Positions 18,549 to 27,448 are shown, numbered from the stretch's first letter. The stretch: DNA of 64,000 nt from Flavobacterium aciduliphilum (GCF_003268855.1 NZ_QLSZ01000005.1:62001-126000), one strand, 5' to 3'. Notes: generated by a model from the letters alone, not told the origin. Made by a program: numbers and translations.

Positions 18549-19115
18549 ATGAAATTCTTACATATAATTGGTATCATTGCTATTACTATTTGCTTTGGAT
18601 TTGTCTCTTTAACAAAAACTAAAGTTAAAATTTCACCTAAAAGTGAAGTCATTATTTGTGGAAAATCGAATGTAAATTCGTTCCAATGCAAGTATAATTC
18701 AAATTATCTTGAAGATGAAATTGTGGTTACTTCAATAAAAAATGGAGACACAAAAATATGCCTGAATAATGCCAAAATAGCTATCAAAAGCAAAGGTTTT
18801 GATTGTGCTAACAACATGATTACAAGGGATTTTAAAACTATTTTGAAAGCTGATGATTATGACAATATAAATATTGAACTTAGAGAAATCGATATCACAA
18901 ATACTAATTTGAATACTCGATTAGATATAGAAATTGCAGGGAAAAGCAAAGAATATGTTATTCCTATGACCTACAACCAAAAAACTGATAATGCAAAGGG
19001 AACATTAAAATTAAATATAAAAGATTTTGATTTAAAATCACCAAAAAAACTCTTCGGTTTGATTGAAGTTGACGAAACTGTTGAGATAAACTTTAATCTC
19101 TTTTTGCAATATTAG
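18549..19115 (+). CDS. YceI-like exported protein
   Basis: A 188-residue protein with signal MKFLHIIGIIAITICFGFVS. Sequence features recall the upstream YceI protein: an early Lys/Ser-rich strand with SNVNSFQCKYN, GFDCANNMITRDFKTILKADDYDNI and the final KLFGLIEVDETVEINFNLFLQY, parallel to the KTGPDVSVDFKV end at 17087. Four Cys residues in the mature part may form disulfides. I chose ATG 18549; the frame from TTG 18537 begins inside the terminator stem of the preceding gene. It may be expressed by read-through of that terminator. Confidence 0.72.
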   Translation: MKFLHIIGIIAITICFGFVSLTKTKVKISPKSEVIICGKSNVNSFQCKYNSNYLEDEIVVTSIKNGDTKICLNNAKIAIKSKGFDCANNMITRDFKTILKADDYDNINIELREIDITNTNLNTRLDIEIAGKSKEYVIPMTYNQKTDNAKGTLKLNIKDFDLKSPKKLFGLIEVDETVEINFNLFLQY

Positions 19116-19139
19116 TATTAAATTTTTTTTATTTTGTTT

Positions 19140-19175
19140 ATAGAGCAATTTCTAATAAAGTTGCTCTATTTTTAT
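19140..19175 (+). terminator. intrinsic terminator closing the YceI cluster
   Basis: ATAGAGCAA pairs with TTGCTCTAT across a 12-base loop, followed by TTTTATT. It lies 25 bases after the stop at 19115. Confidence 0.65.
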
Positions 19176-19285
19176 TAAAAACAATTCATTTATTCCGATT
19201 TAAATTTAAATACTGATAGAAACCAACTATCTTACAATAGCTAAACTTTAGAACCATTATACTTTTAAACTCCTAAACTTCTTTA

Positions 19286-19293
19286 TATCTTTG
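19286..19293 (+). promoter_or_regulatory. -7 element upstream of the Mrp gene
   Basis: TATCTTTG matches TAnnTTTG, 66 bases before the ATG at 19359. No exact TTG is found at the matching upstream distance. Confidence 0.55.
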
Positions 19294-19358
19294 CAATTCA
19301 TATTTAGTTTAAATAAAAAATTAACTAACTTTTGAGTTCAAACCTTTTAAACAAGAAA

Positions 19359-20486
19359 ATGAAACTAGATAGAAAAGAAATTCTGAAAGCCTTAGAAACT
19401 ATTTCAATAGCGGGTGAAGGAAAAAATATGGTAGAAAGTGGTGCAGTACAAAATGTCATTACGTTTGGCGATGAAGTGGTAGTAGATTTACTTTTGTCAA
19501 CCCCTGCAATGCACATAAAAAAACGCGCGGAAGAGGATATAAAGAAATTAATTCACGAACAATTTTCGCCAGAAGCGATTGTCAAAGTAAATAGTAAAGT
19601 AGTGGTTCCTGAAAAAAATGAAATCAAAGGAAAATCAATTCCAGGAATTAGCAACATTATAGCTGTAGCTTCTGGAAAAGGAGGCGTTGGAAAATCTACG
19701 ACTACAGCCAATTTAGCTGTAACGCTTGCCAAAATGGGATTTAAAGTAGGGGTTTTAGATGCTGATATTTATGGCCCTAGTATGCCCATCATGTTCGATG
19801 TGGAACATGAAAAGCCAATTTCTGTTGAAGTAGATGGAAAATCTAAAATGAAACCTATTGAAAGTTATGAGATTAAATTACTTTCTATTGGATTTTTCAC
19901 AGCACCAAGTCAGGCAGTGATTTGGCGTGGACCAATGGCCGCTAAAGCACTAAATCAAATGATTTTTGACGCCGATTGGGGAACATTAGACTTTATGCTC
20001 ATCGATTTACCCCCAGGAACAGGAGATATTCATTTATCGATTATGCAATCATTACCCATCACAGGTGCCGTTGTTGTGAGTACACCACAAGCCGTTGCCT
20101 TAGCAGATGCTAAAAAAGGAGTTTCTATGTTCCAATCGGAAGCAATTAATGTTCCCGTTTTAGGAATCATTGAAAATATGGCGTATTTTACACCCGAAGA
20201 ACTTCCAAATAATAAATATTACATCTTCGGACAAGAAGGAGCAAAAAATTTAGCTGACGATTTAGAAGTTCCATTTTTAGGCGAAGTGCCTTTAGTGCAA
20301 AGTATTCGTGAAGCAGGAGATTACGGACGTCCAGCGGCGCTACAAACGGCTTCTTTTTTAGAAAAAGTCTATGAGGAAATCGCTCGAAATGTAGTTCAAG
20401 AAACCGTGAATAGAAACGACAATCTCCCTCCAACAGAAGCAATAAAAATAACAACTATGGCAGGATGTTCTGCAGTAAAAAAATAG
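19359..20486 (+). CDS. Mrp/ApbC-type iron-sulfur cluster carrier ATPase
   Basis: A 375-residue P-loop ATPase that delivers Fe-S clusters to apo-proteins. Residues 1-90 are a MIP18/DUF59-like domain (LKALETISIAGEGKNMV, VVVDLLLSTPAMHIKK). The deviant Walker A ASGKGGVGKSTTTANLA lies near residue 106, then DADIYGPSMP, WRGPMAAKAL and LIDLPPGTGDIHL. The CxxC seen in many Mrp proteins is not obvious; one Cys occurs near the end in MAGCSAV. ATG 19359 (MKLDRKEIL) fits homologues; the frame extending to 19332 uses a TTG and adds an unlikely tail. The next gene encodes a NifU-type scaffold domain, which supports the role. Confidence 0.9.
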   Translation: MKLDRKEILKALETISIAGEGKNMVESGAVQNVITFGDEVVVDLLLSTPAMHIKKRAEEDIKKLIHEQFSPEAIVKVNSKVVVPEKNEIKGKSIPGISNIIAVASGKGGVGKSTTTANLAVTLAKMGFKVGVLDADIYGPSMPIMFDVEHEKPISVEVDGKSKMKPIESYEIKLLSIGFFTAPSQAVIWRGPMAAKALNQMIFDADWGTLDFMLIDLPPGTGDIHLSIMQSLPITGAVVVSTPQAVALADAKKGVSMFQSEAINVPVLGIIENMAYFTPEELPNNKYYIFGQEGAKNLADDLEVPFLGEVPLVQSIREAGDYGRPAALQTASFLEKVYEEIARNVVQETVNRNDNLPPTEAIKITTMAGCSAVKK

Positions 20487-20561
20487 ATTTACTGATTATT
20501 GGATTGTTATAATTTTAGAAGATAAACAATCCAAAATTCTAAAAATCCAATCATCTAAATT

Positions 20562-20801
20562 ATGACAAACGAAGAATTAATTTCAAATATTGAAAAAGCG
20601 TTAGCGGAAATAAGGCCTTTTTTGAATTCTGATGGAGGCGATGTAAGCCTTATTTCAATAGAAGAAGATAAGCATGTCAAAGTACGTTTTCAAGGAGCAT
20701 GCACTAGTTGTAGTGTTAATCAAATGACACTTAAAGCAGGTATAGAGACAACTATCAAAAAATATGCCCCTCAAATTGAAACAGTTGAAAATATTGCATA
20801 A
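20562..20801 (+). CDS. NifU C-terminal-domain Fe-S scaffold protein
   Basis: A 79-residue stand-alone NifU C-domain (Nfu type). The core FLNSDGGDVSLISIEEDKHV leads to the cluster-binding motif GACTSCSVNQMTLKAGIE (CxxC near residues 48-51). Such proteins hold and pass on 4Fe-4S or 2Fe-2S clusters. It follows the Mrp ATPase by 75 bases in the same direction, an arrangement consistent with joint cluster maturation. ATG 20562 is preceded by a G-poor, repeat-like leader. Confidence 0.92.
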   Translation: MTNEELISNIEKALAEIRPFLNSDGGDVSLISIEEDKHVKVRFQGACTSCSVNQMTLKAGIETTIKKYAPQIETVENIA

Positions 20802-20932
20802 TTGAGGTTACAAATGATGATATTTATCATAAAAAAACTATGTAACTTTTTCATTTTTGCACCTTTGTAACTTTTGTAACGTTTACTAAACGCTTTGCTT
20901 TGTAGATTTGCAAAACAATTGGATGATTTACC

Positions 20933-21985
20933 ATGATTGAAACAGATATTTTAATAATTGGCGCTGGTCCAACAGGACTTTTTGCTGTTTTTGAAGCTGG
21001 CCTTTTACAATTAAAATGCCATATTATTGATGCGCTTCCACAACCTGGCGGCCAACTTGCAGAATTATATCCTAAAAAACCCATTTTCGATATCCCAGGA
21101 TATCCATCGGTGTTAGCTGGAGAATTAGTTGATAATTTAATGGAACAGATTAAGCAATTTCAACCCGGTTTTACCTTGGCGGAAACGGCAGAAACTATCG
21201 ACAAACTGGAAGATGGCACTTTTATTGTTACTACAAACAAAGGCACTAAACATCATGCAAAAGCAGTTGCAATTGCTGGCGGTTTGGGTACTTTCGAACC
21301 AAGAAAACCTGCGCTTGAGAACATCTCTTTTTATGAAGAAAAAGGGGTCGAGTATTTTGTAAAAGACCCTGAATTATTCCGTGATAAGCGAATAGTCATT
21401 GCTGGTGGAGGAGATTCCGCTTTGGATTGGAGTATTTTCCTTTCCAATGTTGCTTCTGAAGTGACTTTGGTGCACCGAAGAAATGAATTTCGTGGGGCTC
21501 TAGATTCAGTTGAAAAAGTTCAAGAATTGAAAAAACTTGGTAAAATCAATTTGATTACTCCTGCAGAAGTGGTGGCAATCCATGGAAAAAACCATGTGGA
21601 AAGTATCGTTTTAGAAAACGAAGGCATCCAACAAGTTTTTGAAACCGATTATTTTATTCCTCTTTTTGGATTAACTCCAAAATTAGGTGCCATCGCCAAT
21701 TGGGGTCTGGAAATTGAAAAAAATGCTATTAAAGTCAATAATGCTTTAGATTATCAAACCAATATTGACGGCATTTATGCTATTGGGGATGTGAATATTT
21801 ATCCAGGCAAGTTAAAATTAATTTTATGCGGTTTTCACGAAGCAACATTAATGTGTCAAAGTGTGTACAACCGAATCAATCCAGGTAAAAAATATGTATT
21901 GAAATACACCACTGTATCTGGTGTAGATGGTTTTGACGGCACTCGAAAAGAAGCCGAAAAAGCTGTTGTAAAAGCGATAGAATAA
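20933..21985 (+). CDS. ferredoxin--NADP+ reductase (thioredoxin reductase-like type)
   Basis: A 350-residue flavoprotein that transfers electrons between NADPH and ferredoxin. The amino end has the FAD loop IIGAGPTGLFAVFEAGLL (residues 6-23), PQPGGQLAELYPKK and IFDIPGYPS. The NADPH loop VIAGGGDSALDW lies near residue 160 and the second flavin segment YAIGDVNIYPGKLK near residue 282. It lacks the CxxC of thioredoxin reductase, as expected for the YumC-type enzyme, and has the usual C-terminal extension. The stop overlaps the start of the ferredoxin gene (TAATG), so the two partners are translationally coupled. Confidence 0.92.
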   Translation: MIETDILIIGAGPTGLFAVFEAGLLQLKCHIIDALPQPGGQLAELYPKKPIFDIPGYPSVLAGELVDNLMEQIKQFQPGFTLAETAETIDKLEDGTFIVTTNKGTKHHAKAVAIAGGLGTFEPRKPALENISFYEEKGVEYFVKDPELFRDKRIVIAGGGDSALDWSIFLSNVASEVTLVHRRNEFRGALDSVEKVQELKKLGKINLITPAEVVAIHGKNHVESIVLENEGIQQVFETDYFIPLFGLTPKLGAIANWGLEIEKNAIKVNNALDYQTNIDGIYAIGDVNIYPGKLKLILCGFHEATLMCQSVYNRINPGKKYVLKYTTVSGVDGFDGTRKEAEKAVVKAIE

Positions 21986-22317
21986 TGTCACAAGACGTAA
22001 TAATTTACATCACCGATAGAACCGGTGTAAAGCATGAAATTCAAGCCCCAACCGACATGAATATGAACATCATGGAAGTGATTCGTGCGTATGAACTTGC
22101 CGAAGAGGGAACTGTTGGCGTTTGTGGCGGAATGGCCATGTGTGCCTCATGTCAATGCTATGTATTAAACGATGTCATTTCTTTAGAAAGAAATCCTGAT
22201 GAAGAAGCCATGCTTTGGGAGGCCTATCATGTCAAGGAAAATTCCAGATTAGGTTGTCAAATTCCCATAACACAAGAAATTGACGGATTAGAGCTAGAAA
22301 TTGCTCCTGAGCAATAA
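21985..22317 (+). CDS. 2Fe-2S ferredoxin
   Basis: A 110-residue adrenodoxin-type ferredoxin. It has the cluster ligands C-x5-C-x2-C in CGGMAMCASCQCYV (residues about 49-62) and a fourth Cys in RLGCQIPI. NIMEVIRAYELAEEGTVGVCGG and ERNPDEEAMLWEA are typical of the family. It starts on the last base of the upstream reductase gene, so the pair forms an electron-transfer unit. It may supply reducing power for Fe-S assembly (Mrp and NifU genes are just upstream) or for a monooxygenase; the sequence cannot decide. Confidence 0.93.
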   Translation: MSQDVIIYITDRTGVKHEIQAPTDMNMNIMEVIRAYELAEEGTVGVCGGMAMCASCQCYVLNDVISLERNPDEEAMLWEAYHVKENSRLGCQIPITQEIDGLELEIAPEQ

Positions 22318-22319
22318 AT

Positions 22320-23099
22320 TTACAACACTAATTCTTTAGACAAAATAGTTTCTTCAATGGCATTCCACAAACCAACTCTTTTTTCAAGGGCTTGAATAGC
22401 TGTTTCTTCCACTTCTTTCCATTTTGTTTCAGAGTCACACAATTCTTTAATCATTTGCATAGCCATAGGACCATGCTCGTCAGCATCCAATTCTATATGA
22501 CGCTCAAAATAATAAATCAGTTCATTTAGTTGTATTTCGGGAAAATTTGTTTGGAAGTTTTTTAAGATTTCGGTAAACATACTGGGAATCAAATCTTCTC
22601 TCCCAAAAGTAAAAGCAGCGGCAATCTTATGCGATTTTCCCTCTTCAATAATTCGAAATGTAAAATCTAAAAATTCTTTTACCTTTGGATGTAAAACACT
22701 TTGCTTTATTGAAACAAATATGTTTTGCGTTGATTTGAGGTTTTCTAGGAACGTAATCACTGGAATAGTGTTTGCACCACATGATTTCATAGCATTAAGG
22801 TACATCTCAAAATGACTTTGACGCGAACCATCTAGTGCCAAGTCCGTTTCTTCTGCTACAACAATTTCATTTATCAAATAACGCACTTCTGGATTTCCAA
22901 TAGGCAACCAAGGTGTTGTAGTACACGTTAATTTGTTTTGTAGCGCTTTGAGTAGTGACATAAAGTCCCAAACGGCATAGACATGATGCTCTAAGAAGCA
23001 ATGCAAATCTTCAATTGTCTTTACTTTTTCATACAATGAGTGCGTAAGTAATTGATTTTTATATTGCTGTATCGAATGGTTGATGGTTTCAATAGTCAT
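22320..23099 (-). CDS. DUF3050 family protein (heme oxygenase-like fold)
   Basis: A 259-residue all-helical protein matching the DUF3050 family: LHCFLEHHVYAVWDFMSLLKA, LINEIVVAEETDLALDG, HFEMYLNAMKSCGA, SHKIAAAFTFGREDLIP and IYYFERHIELDADEHGPMA. Conserved His and Glu residues (HH near 36, EE near 81, ERH and DEHG near 210-220) could bind a di-iron centre, as known for other heme-oxygenase-like oxidases; that role here is inferred. It is convergent with the ferredoxin gene, only 2 bases apart, so a redox partnership is possible. Confidence 0.8.
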   Translation of the reverse strand: MTIETINHSIQQYKNQLLTHSLYEKVKTIEDLHCFLEHHVYAVWDFMSLLKALQNKLTCTTTPWLPIGNPEVRYLINEIVVAEETDLALDGSRQSHFEMYLNAMKSCGANTIPVITFLENLKSTQNIFVSIKQSVLHPKVKEFLDFTFRIIEEGKSHKIAAAFTFGREDLIPSMFTEILKNFQTNFPEIQLNELIYYFERHIELDADEHGPMAMQMIKELCDSETKWKEVEETAIQALEKRVGLWNAIEETILSKELVL

Positions 23100-23122
23100 A
23101 ACGAATTTTTTAGTAAAATTAA

Positions 23123-23150
23123 AAAAGCTTCTCGAAAAGGAGAAGCTTTT
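23123..23150 (-). terminator. intrinsic terminator after the glutaryl-CoA dehydrogenase gene
   Basis: AAAAGCTTCTC pairs with GAGAAGCTTTT around a six-base loop; on the leftward strand a T run follows. It lies 29 bases past the stop at 23179 and before the DUF3050 start. Confidence 0.75.
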
Positions 23151-23178
23151 ATGCCAATTTTAACGATTGTTTATTCGT

Positions 23179-24357
23179 TTATTTGAATGCAGGAATTCCC
23201 GTAATATCAGCTCCTGTAATCAACAAATGTATGTCGTGTGTTCCTTCATAAGTAATAACAGATTCTAAATTCATGCTATGACGCATAATAGAATATTCTC
23301 CTGTTATTCCCATTCCTCCTAATATTTGTCTTGCTTCACGAGCAATATGTATCGCCATATCCACATTGTTTCTTTTTGCCATCGAAATTTGAGCCGTAGT
23401 GGCACGTCCTTCATTTCTCAAGACACCCAATCTCCATGTTAACAATTGCGCTTTAGTGATTTCGGTAATCATTTCGGCTAATTTTTTTTGTTGTAATTGC
23501 GTTCCCGCAATAGGTTTGTCAAACTGAATGCGTTCTTTTGCATAGCGCAACGCCGTGTCGTAACAATCCATAGCCGCACCAATCGCACCCCAAGCAATTC
23601 CATATCGAGCTGAATCCAAACACATCATTGGTGCGCCAAGACCCGATTTTCCTGGTAATAAATTCTCTTTAGGGACTTTTACATTATCAAAAATCAATTC
23701 TCCAGTCGCAGACGCTCGAAGTGACCATTTATTGTGTGTTTCTGGAGTGGTAAATCCTTCCATGCCTCGTTCTACAATCAATCCGTGAATTCTTCCTTCT
23801 TCATTTTTAGCCCAAACTACCGCTACATCAGCAAAAGGCGCATTCGAAATCCACATTTTAGCACCATTCAACAAATAATGGTCGCCCATATCTTTGAAGT
23901 TGGTTACCATCCCACTTGGATTTGAACCATAGTCGGGTTCAGTCAAGCCAAAACAGCCCATAAATTCTCCTGTAGCCAACTTGGGTAAGTATTTCATACG
24001 TTGTGCTTCGGTTCCAAATTTCCATATTGGATACATGACTAACGATGATTGTACCGATGATGTTGAACGAACACCCGAATCGCCACGCTCAATTTCTTGC
24101 ATGATTAATCCATACGAAATCTGGTCTAATCCAGCACCTCCATATTCTTCTGGGATATAAGGTCCAAAACCCCCTATCTCTCCCAAACCTTTAATAATTT
24201 GTTTTGGAAATTCAGCACGTTGTGCATAATCTTCTATAATGGGAGAAACTTCACGTTTTACCCAAGCACGAGCAGCATCTCGTACTAATTTATGTTCTTC
24301 TGTTAGTAAATCATCTAACAAATAATAATCGGGAGCTTGAAATAAATCTGGTTTCAT
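23179..24357 (-). CDS. gcdH: acyl-CoA dehydrogenase, glutaryl-CoA dehydrogenase type
   Basis: A 392-residue FAD enzyme of the acyl-CoA dehydrogenase fold. FGLTEPDYGSNPSGMVTNF and WISNAPFADVAVVWAK form the FAD pocket, and ARYGIAWGAIGAAMDCYDTA, RIQFDKPIAGTQLQQKKL and RQILGGMGITGEYSIMRH are typical of glutaryl-CoA dehydrogenases, which oxidatively decarboxylate glutaryl-CoA in lysine and tryptophan breakdown. The catalytic Glu is in SVITYEGTHDIH (about residue 370). ATG 24357 (MKPDLFQAPDYY) is preferred over TTG 24372. It stands alone with its own terminator. Confidence 0.88.
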   Translation of the reverse strand: MKPDLFQAPDYYLLDDLLTEEHKLVRDAARAWVKREVSPIIEDYAQRAEFPKQIIKGLGEIGGFGPYIPEEYGGAGLDQISYGLIMQEIERGDSGVRSTSSVQSSLVMYPIWKFGTEAQRMKYLPKLATGEFMGCFGLTEPDYGSNPSGMVTNFKDMGDHYLLNGAKMWISNAPFADVAVVWAKNEEGRIHGLIVERGMEGFTTPETHNKWSLRASATGELIFDNVKVPKENLLPGKSGLGAPMMCLDSARYGIAWGAIGAAMDCYDTALRYAKERIQFDKPIAGTQLQQKKLAEMITEITKAQLLTWRLGVLRNEGRATTAQISMAKRNNVDMAIHIAREARQILGGMGITGEYSIMRHSMNLESVITYEGTHDIHLLITGADITGIPAFK

Positions 24358-24537
24358 ATTTTTTAAAAACAATTAGTTATTGGTAATCAATTAAAAACTG
24401 AATTACGAAATCGTTTGCAAAGGTAAGAAAACAAATTTGAGAAATAATTGAACGATTGTTATTTTTTGAAGCTAATCCAGCTTTAGCCTTTATCACTCCA
24501 TTGCATTCCGTGGATACCGGCTTAATCTGGGCTAGGA

Positions 24538-25245
24538 CTACATCTTTAAATAGAAGTCTTTAGTTAAATTGATGTACTCATCTGTGTACTCATGACGACG
24601 AATCTCTATCACCAATTCATCAGCTTCCAAAACAGGCAGTTCGTATCGCTTAAAGGCTAGCAAACTTCTCATAATTGGCGTGTTATATGCTCCTTTAACT
24701 CGAGTAACTTTTACAGGATACAATTCGACTTCAGCACACAATTCGATAAATTTGTCTTCTTCTTTAAACGGAATAATAACTGAAAAAATACCGTTTTCAG
24801 ACAATAATAAATCGGCAGCCGCCACCAATTCTTCAAAAGGCATGGCGTCTTGAAAACGGGCTAAATCGCGCTGTGAATTATCGGTTTTAAAATCTTCAGA
24901 ATAAAAGGGTGGATTCGAAATGATAATGTCGTATTCGTCTTCGGGTTCTTCAATAAATTCATCCAAACCTGCATGAAAACAAAACAAACGGTCACTCCAA
25001 GGTGAGGCTTCAAAGTTTTCAACACACTGTTCGTATGCGGATTCGTCAATTTCTAATGCGTCAATTTGCTGAGCCTTTGAACGTTGTGCCAGCATTAAGG
25101 ATAATATTCCTGTTCCTGCTCCAATGTCTAAAACGGAAAAGGGATTGTTGTCTATGGGACACCAAGTACCAAGCAAAACCCCATCAGTACCAATTTTCAT
25201 AGCACATCGGTCTTGTTGAACGGAAAATTGTTTGAATAAAAACAA
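24538..25245 (-). CDS. trmN6: tRNA1(Val) (adenine(37)-N6)-methyltransferase
   Basis: A 235-residue SAM-dependent methyltransferase that modifies A37 of tRNA1-Val. FKQFSVQQDRCAMKIGTDGV at the start, SAM loop DIGAGTGILSLMLAQ (residues about 40-54), and the catalytic IISNPPFYSED (NPPF near residue 110) are family signatures. The start is TTG at 25245; the next Met lies at residue 16, inside the conserved CAMKIGTDG motif, so the TTG is likely right. The leader upstream shares a G-poor sequence with that of rbfA. Confidence 0.88.
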   Translation of the reverse strand: MFLFKQFSVQQDRCAMKIGTDGVLLGTWCPIDNNPFSVLDIGAGTGILSLMLAQRSKAQQIDALEIDESAYEQCVENFEASPWSDRLFCFHAGLDEFIEEPEDEYDIIISNPPFYSEDFKTDNSQRDLARFQDAMPFEELVAAADLLLSENGIFSVIIPFKEEDKFIELCAEVELYPVKVTRVKGAYNTPIMRSLLAFKRYELPVLEADELVIEIRRHEYTDEYINLTKDFYLKM

Positions 25246-25327
25246 GATTATTAACGATTGAAGATTAACGAGTTTAGATTTTTGAAATTTCAGCTAAATA
25301 CTAAAAAACTAATCAAAGAACACTTTA

Positions 25328-25852
25328 CTAAAGATACATCTCCACTAAACCTTCTGGTAAATTCATGATGACTTTCTTATTTTCTCTGTCAATTTTTACC
25401 AAAAACTGATCAATCATAGGAACAAGAATTTCTACACCACCATTTAATACTTCAAAAAGAGGCTGTGCAGCGGTATCGTTAATGGACACAATTTTTCCAA
25501 AAACCCCCAATTTTTGGTCTTCAATTTCAAAACCAATGACTTCATGGTAGTAAAATTGATTCCCCTCGAGTTTTGGTAATAGACTTAAAGGAAGGTAAAC
25601 TTCACAACCAACAATTTCATCGGCTTCACTTTCTGTATTGACATCTTCAAATTTTACTCTAAGAAAATCCCCTTTATGTAAATGACAAATTTCAATAAAA
25701 AAAGGAATCAGATTTTTGTTAAATTCAACAAAAACTGATTCCAAGTTTTGATATTGCTCGGGTTCGTCAGTATCTAAATAGACCAAAACTTCCCCTTTGA
25801 AACTAAATTTTTTAGCGATTTTGCCTAAATAGAAACATTCCTCTTTACGCAT
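25328..25852 (-). CDS. rimM: 16S rRNA processing protein RimM
   Basis: A 174-residue ribosome maturation factor that binds S19 and assists 30S head assembly. The amino-terminal RimM domain begins CFYLGKIAKKFSFKGEVLVYL, and the C-terminal PRC barrel contains FYYHEVIGFEIEDQKLGVFG, NGGVEILVPMI and MNLPEGLVEMYL. It follows the S16 gene by 12 bases in the same direction, the usual rpsP-rimM arrangement. ATG 25852 fits homologues. Confidence 0.93.
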   Translation of the reverse strand: MRKEECFYLGKIAKKFSFKGEVLVYLDTDEPEQYQNLESVFVEFNKNLIPFFIEICHLHKGDFLRVKFEDVNTESEADEIVGCEVYLPLSLLPKLEGNQFYYHEVIGFEIEDQKLGVFGKIVSINDTAAQPLFEVLNGGVEILVPMIDQFLVKIDRENKKVIMNLPEGLVEMYL

Positions 25853-25864
25853 GTTCGCGATACA

Positions 25865-26437
25865 TTAAGCTTCTGCTCCTTCGTTTGTTTCTTCAGCAGC
25901 TGGAGCTTCCTCAACCGCTGGAGCTTCTTCAGTAGCTACTTCTTCTACTGTTTCTTCAGCAACTGCTTCAGCTTCTAATGCTTTTGCAGCTTCCTCAGCC
26001 GCTTTGATGCGTTTTTCATTAGCTTCTTTTTCCGCTTTTAAAGCTTTTGCTTTTTCCGCTTCTTGCGCTTTCGATAAACCATCTTTTTTAGCGTTAACTT
26101 TAGCTGCTTTCTCATCCAACCATGCTGCTAATTTTGCATCAGCTTGTTCTTGAGTTAAAGCCCCTTTTCTAACACCTCCATCTAAATGATGCTTCAATAA
26201 CGCTCCTTTATATGAAAGAATCGCTCTTGCTGTATCTGTTGGTTGAGCACCATTGTGTAACCATTGTACAGCTGCATCAAGATTTAAATCTATGGTTGCA
26301 GGGTTTGTGTTTGGATTGTAAGTTCCTAATTTTTCTAAGAATCTACCATCTCTCTTTGCGCGTGCATCTGCCGCTACAATCCAGTAAAAAGGCTTTTGCT
26401 TTTTACCGTGTCTTTGTAATCTAATTTTTACTGACAT
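25865..26437 (-). CDS. rpsP: 30S ribosomal protein S16 with long acidic C-terminal extension
   Basis: Small-subunit protein S16. The first 80 residues are canonical: MSVKIRLQRHGKKQKPFYWI, DARAKRDGRFLEKLGTYNP and AQPTDTARAIL. The total is 190 residues, about twice the E. coli length. The added part is a charged helical segment (roughly 100-160, Lys/Ala/Glu) followed by an Ala/Glu-rich acidic tail ending EETNEGAEA. Bacteroidota S16 proteins often carry such tails; the role is unknown. It heads the operon with rimM. A TATATTTG -7 element lies 49-56 bases upstream. Confidence 0.95.
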   Translation of the reverse strand: MSVKIRLQRHGKKQKPFYWIVAADARAKRDGRFLEKLGTYNPNTNPATIDLNLDAAVQWLHNGAQPTDTARAILSYKGALLKHHLDGGVRKGALTQEQADAKLAAWLDEKAAKVNAKKDGLSKAQEAEKAKALKAEKEANEKRIKAAEEAAKALEAEAVAEETVEEVATEEAPAVEEAPAAEETNEGAEA

Positions 26438-26485
26438 AATCTTTTTGATTCATTTAAGGTACTCGACCTTGGTTATTTAAGGGCG

Positions 26486-26493
26486 CAAATATA
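26486..26493 (-). promoter_or_regulatory. -7 element of the rpsP promoter
   Basis: Read leftward, TATATTTG is an exact TAnnTTTG match. The leader between it and the rpsP ATG contains the small inverted repeat AAGGT / ACCTT with a five-base loop, which could serve feedback control; that is speculative. Confidence 0.6.
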
Positions 26494-26613
26494 TAAAATT
26501 ATTTATTGCAATTTGTTTTTACCTTCAAAAAAAAGTATTTCAGATAATTTTAACTAAAAATAGAATGTTAATTGATAAAAAAAATTATTTTTGTGCTTGT
26601 AATTTATTATAAA

Positions 26614-27375
26614 ATGAAAAAGATAATTTATTTCCTACTTGCTGTTGGTGTTTTTACCTCATGTCAGAAGGATGTACAATTCAATAATCCAGGATTTCAA
26701 GCCTATCGTGATGGGTCACTTTTTAGAGGAATAGATATAAAAGCATACAAATCTATATCATCTGGAGAACTTAATTTGGTTGCTTTAGCACAAGATGAAT
26801 CCGTACATTTAAATGTAGCTAGTGCCTCTTTAGGAACCTATTATTTAGGATCTACCGACCTAACTACCACAGCAGAATATGATTCTTCTTTTAATGGAGT
26901 AAACCTAACCTATCAAACCAATGTGATAACAGGACCCGTAGCAAAAATGTATCCAACAATGTCTACTGGAGGTTCAGGATATGTTTCAGATTGCATCTTG
27001 ACAGACCCAGTTAATCTAACGTATGCATGTAATAATTCTCATCAAACTACGGGAGGATCTGGTTCAGGATTAACCTTATCTGTTATAGCTAATACTTCTG
27101 GAGTTGTTACTTCGGTTAAAGTAGCCTCTCCCGGTAATGGGTACAAAGCAGGTGATATCATCACCATTGTAGGTGGTGGAAACGATGCTAAAGTGAAAGT
27201 TTTGAATGTTGAAGGAAGTAATGGTGAAATTGTAATCACTGAAAACACAGGAGATACTGTAACTGGCACATTCAAATTCAATGCTATCAATACTACTGCA
27301 AACCCGCTAGGAAATACTATGGTCAATTTTCAATATGGAAATTTTTATAAAATCCCTATTATTACTACTCCTTAA
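26614..27375 (+). CDS. lipoprotein, DUF6252-like
   Basis: A 253-residue predicted lipoprotein. MKKIIYFLLAVGVFTSCQKD gives a lipobox ending at Cys17. The mature part opens FNNPGFQAYRDGSLFRGIDIKAY, which resembles the flavobacterial DUF6252 group of small exported beta proteins (LNLVALAQDESVHLNV, LGTYYLGST). Residues about 125-215 hold a Gly-rich insert with repeated hydrophobic turns (VKVASPGNGYKAGDIITIVG), similar to tail-fibre-like beta modules. ATG 26614 is chosen over 26572 because it directly starts the signal. It is closed by a terminator at 27403. Function unknown. Confidence 0.75.
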   Translation: MKKIIYFLLAVGVFTSCQKDVQFNNPGFQAYRDGSLFRGIDIKAYKSISSGELNLVALAQDESVHLNVASASLGTYYLGSTDLTTTAEYDSSFNGVNLTYQTNVITGPVAKMYPTMSTGGSGYVSDCILTDPVNLTYACNNSHQTTGGSGSGLTLSVIANTSGVVTSVKVASPGNGYKAGDIITIVGGGNDAKVKVLNVEGSNGEIVITENTGDTVTGTFKFNAINTTANPLGNTMVNFQYGNFYKIPIITTP

Positions 27376-27402
27376 AATATAAAATTTCTAAAAATATACA
27401 AG

Positions 27403-27434
27403 AAACCGTTTCATAATTTGAAGTGGTTTTTTTT
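27403..27434 (+). terminator. intrinsic terminator after the lipoprotein gene
   Basis: AAACCGTTTCA pairs with TGAAGTGGTTT (two wobble pairs) around a TAATT loop, followed by eight T. Confidence 0.7.
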
Positions 27435-27448
27435 GTTAATAACTAAAA

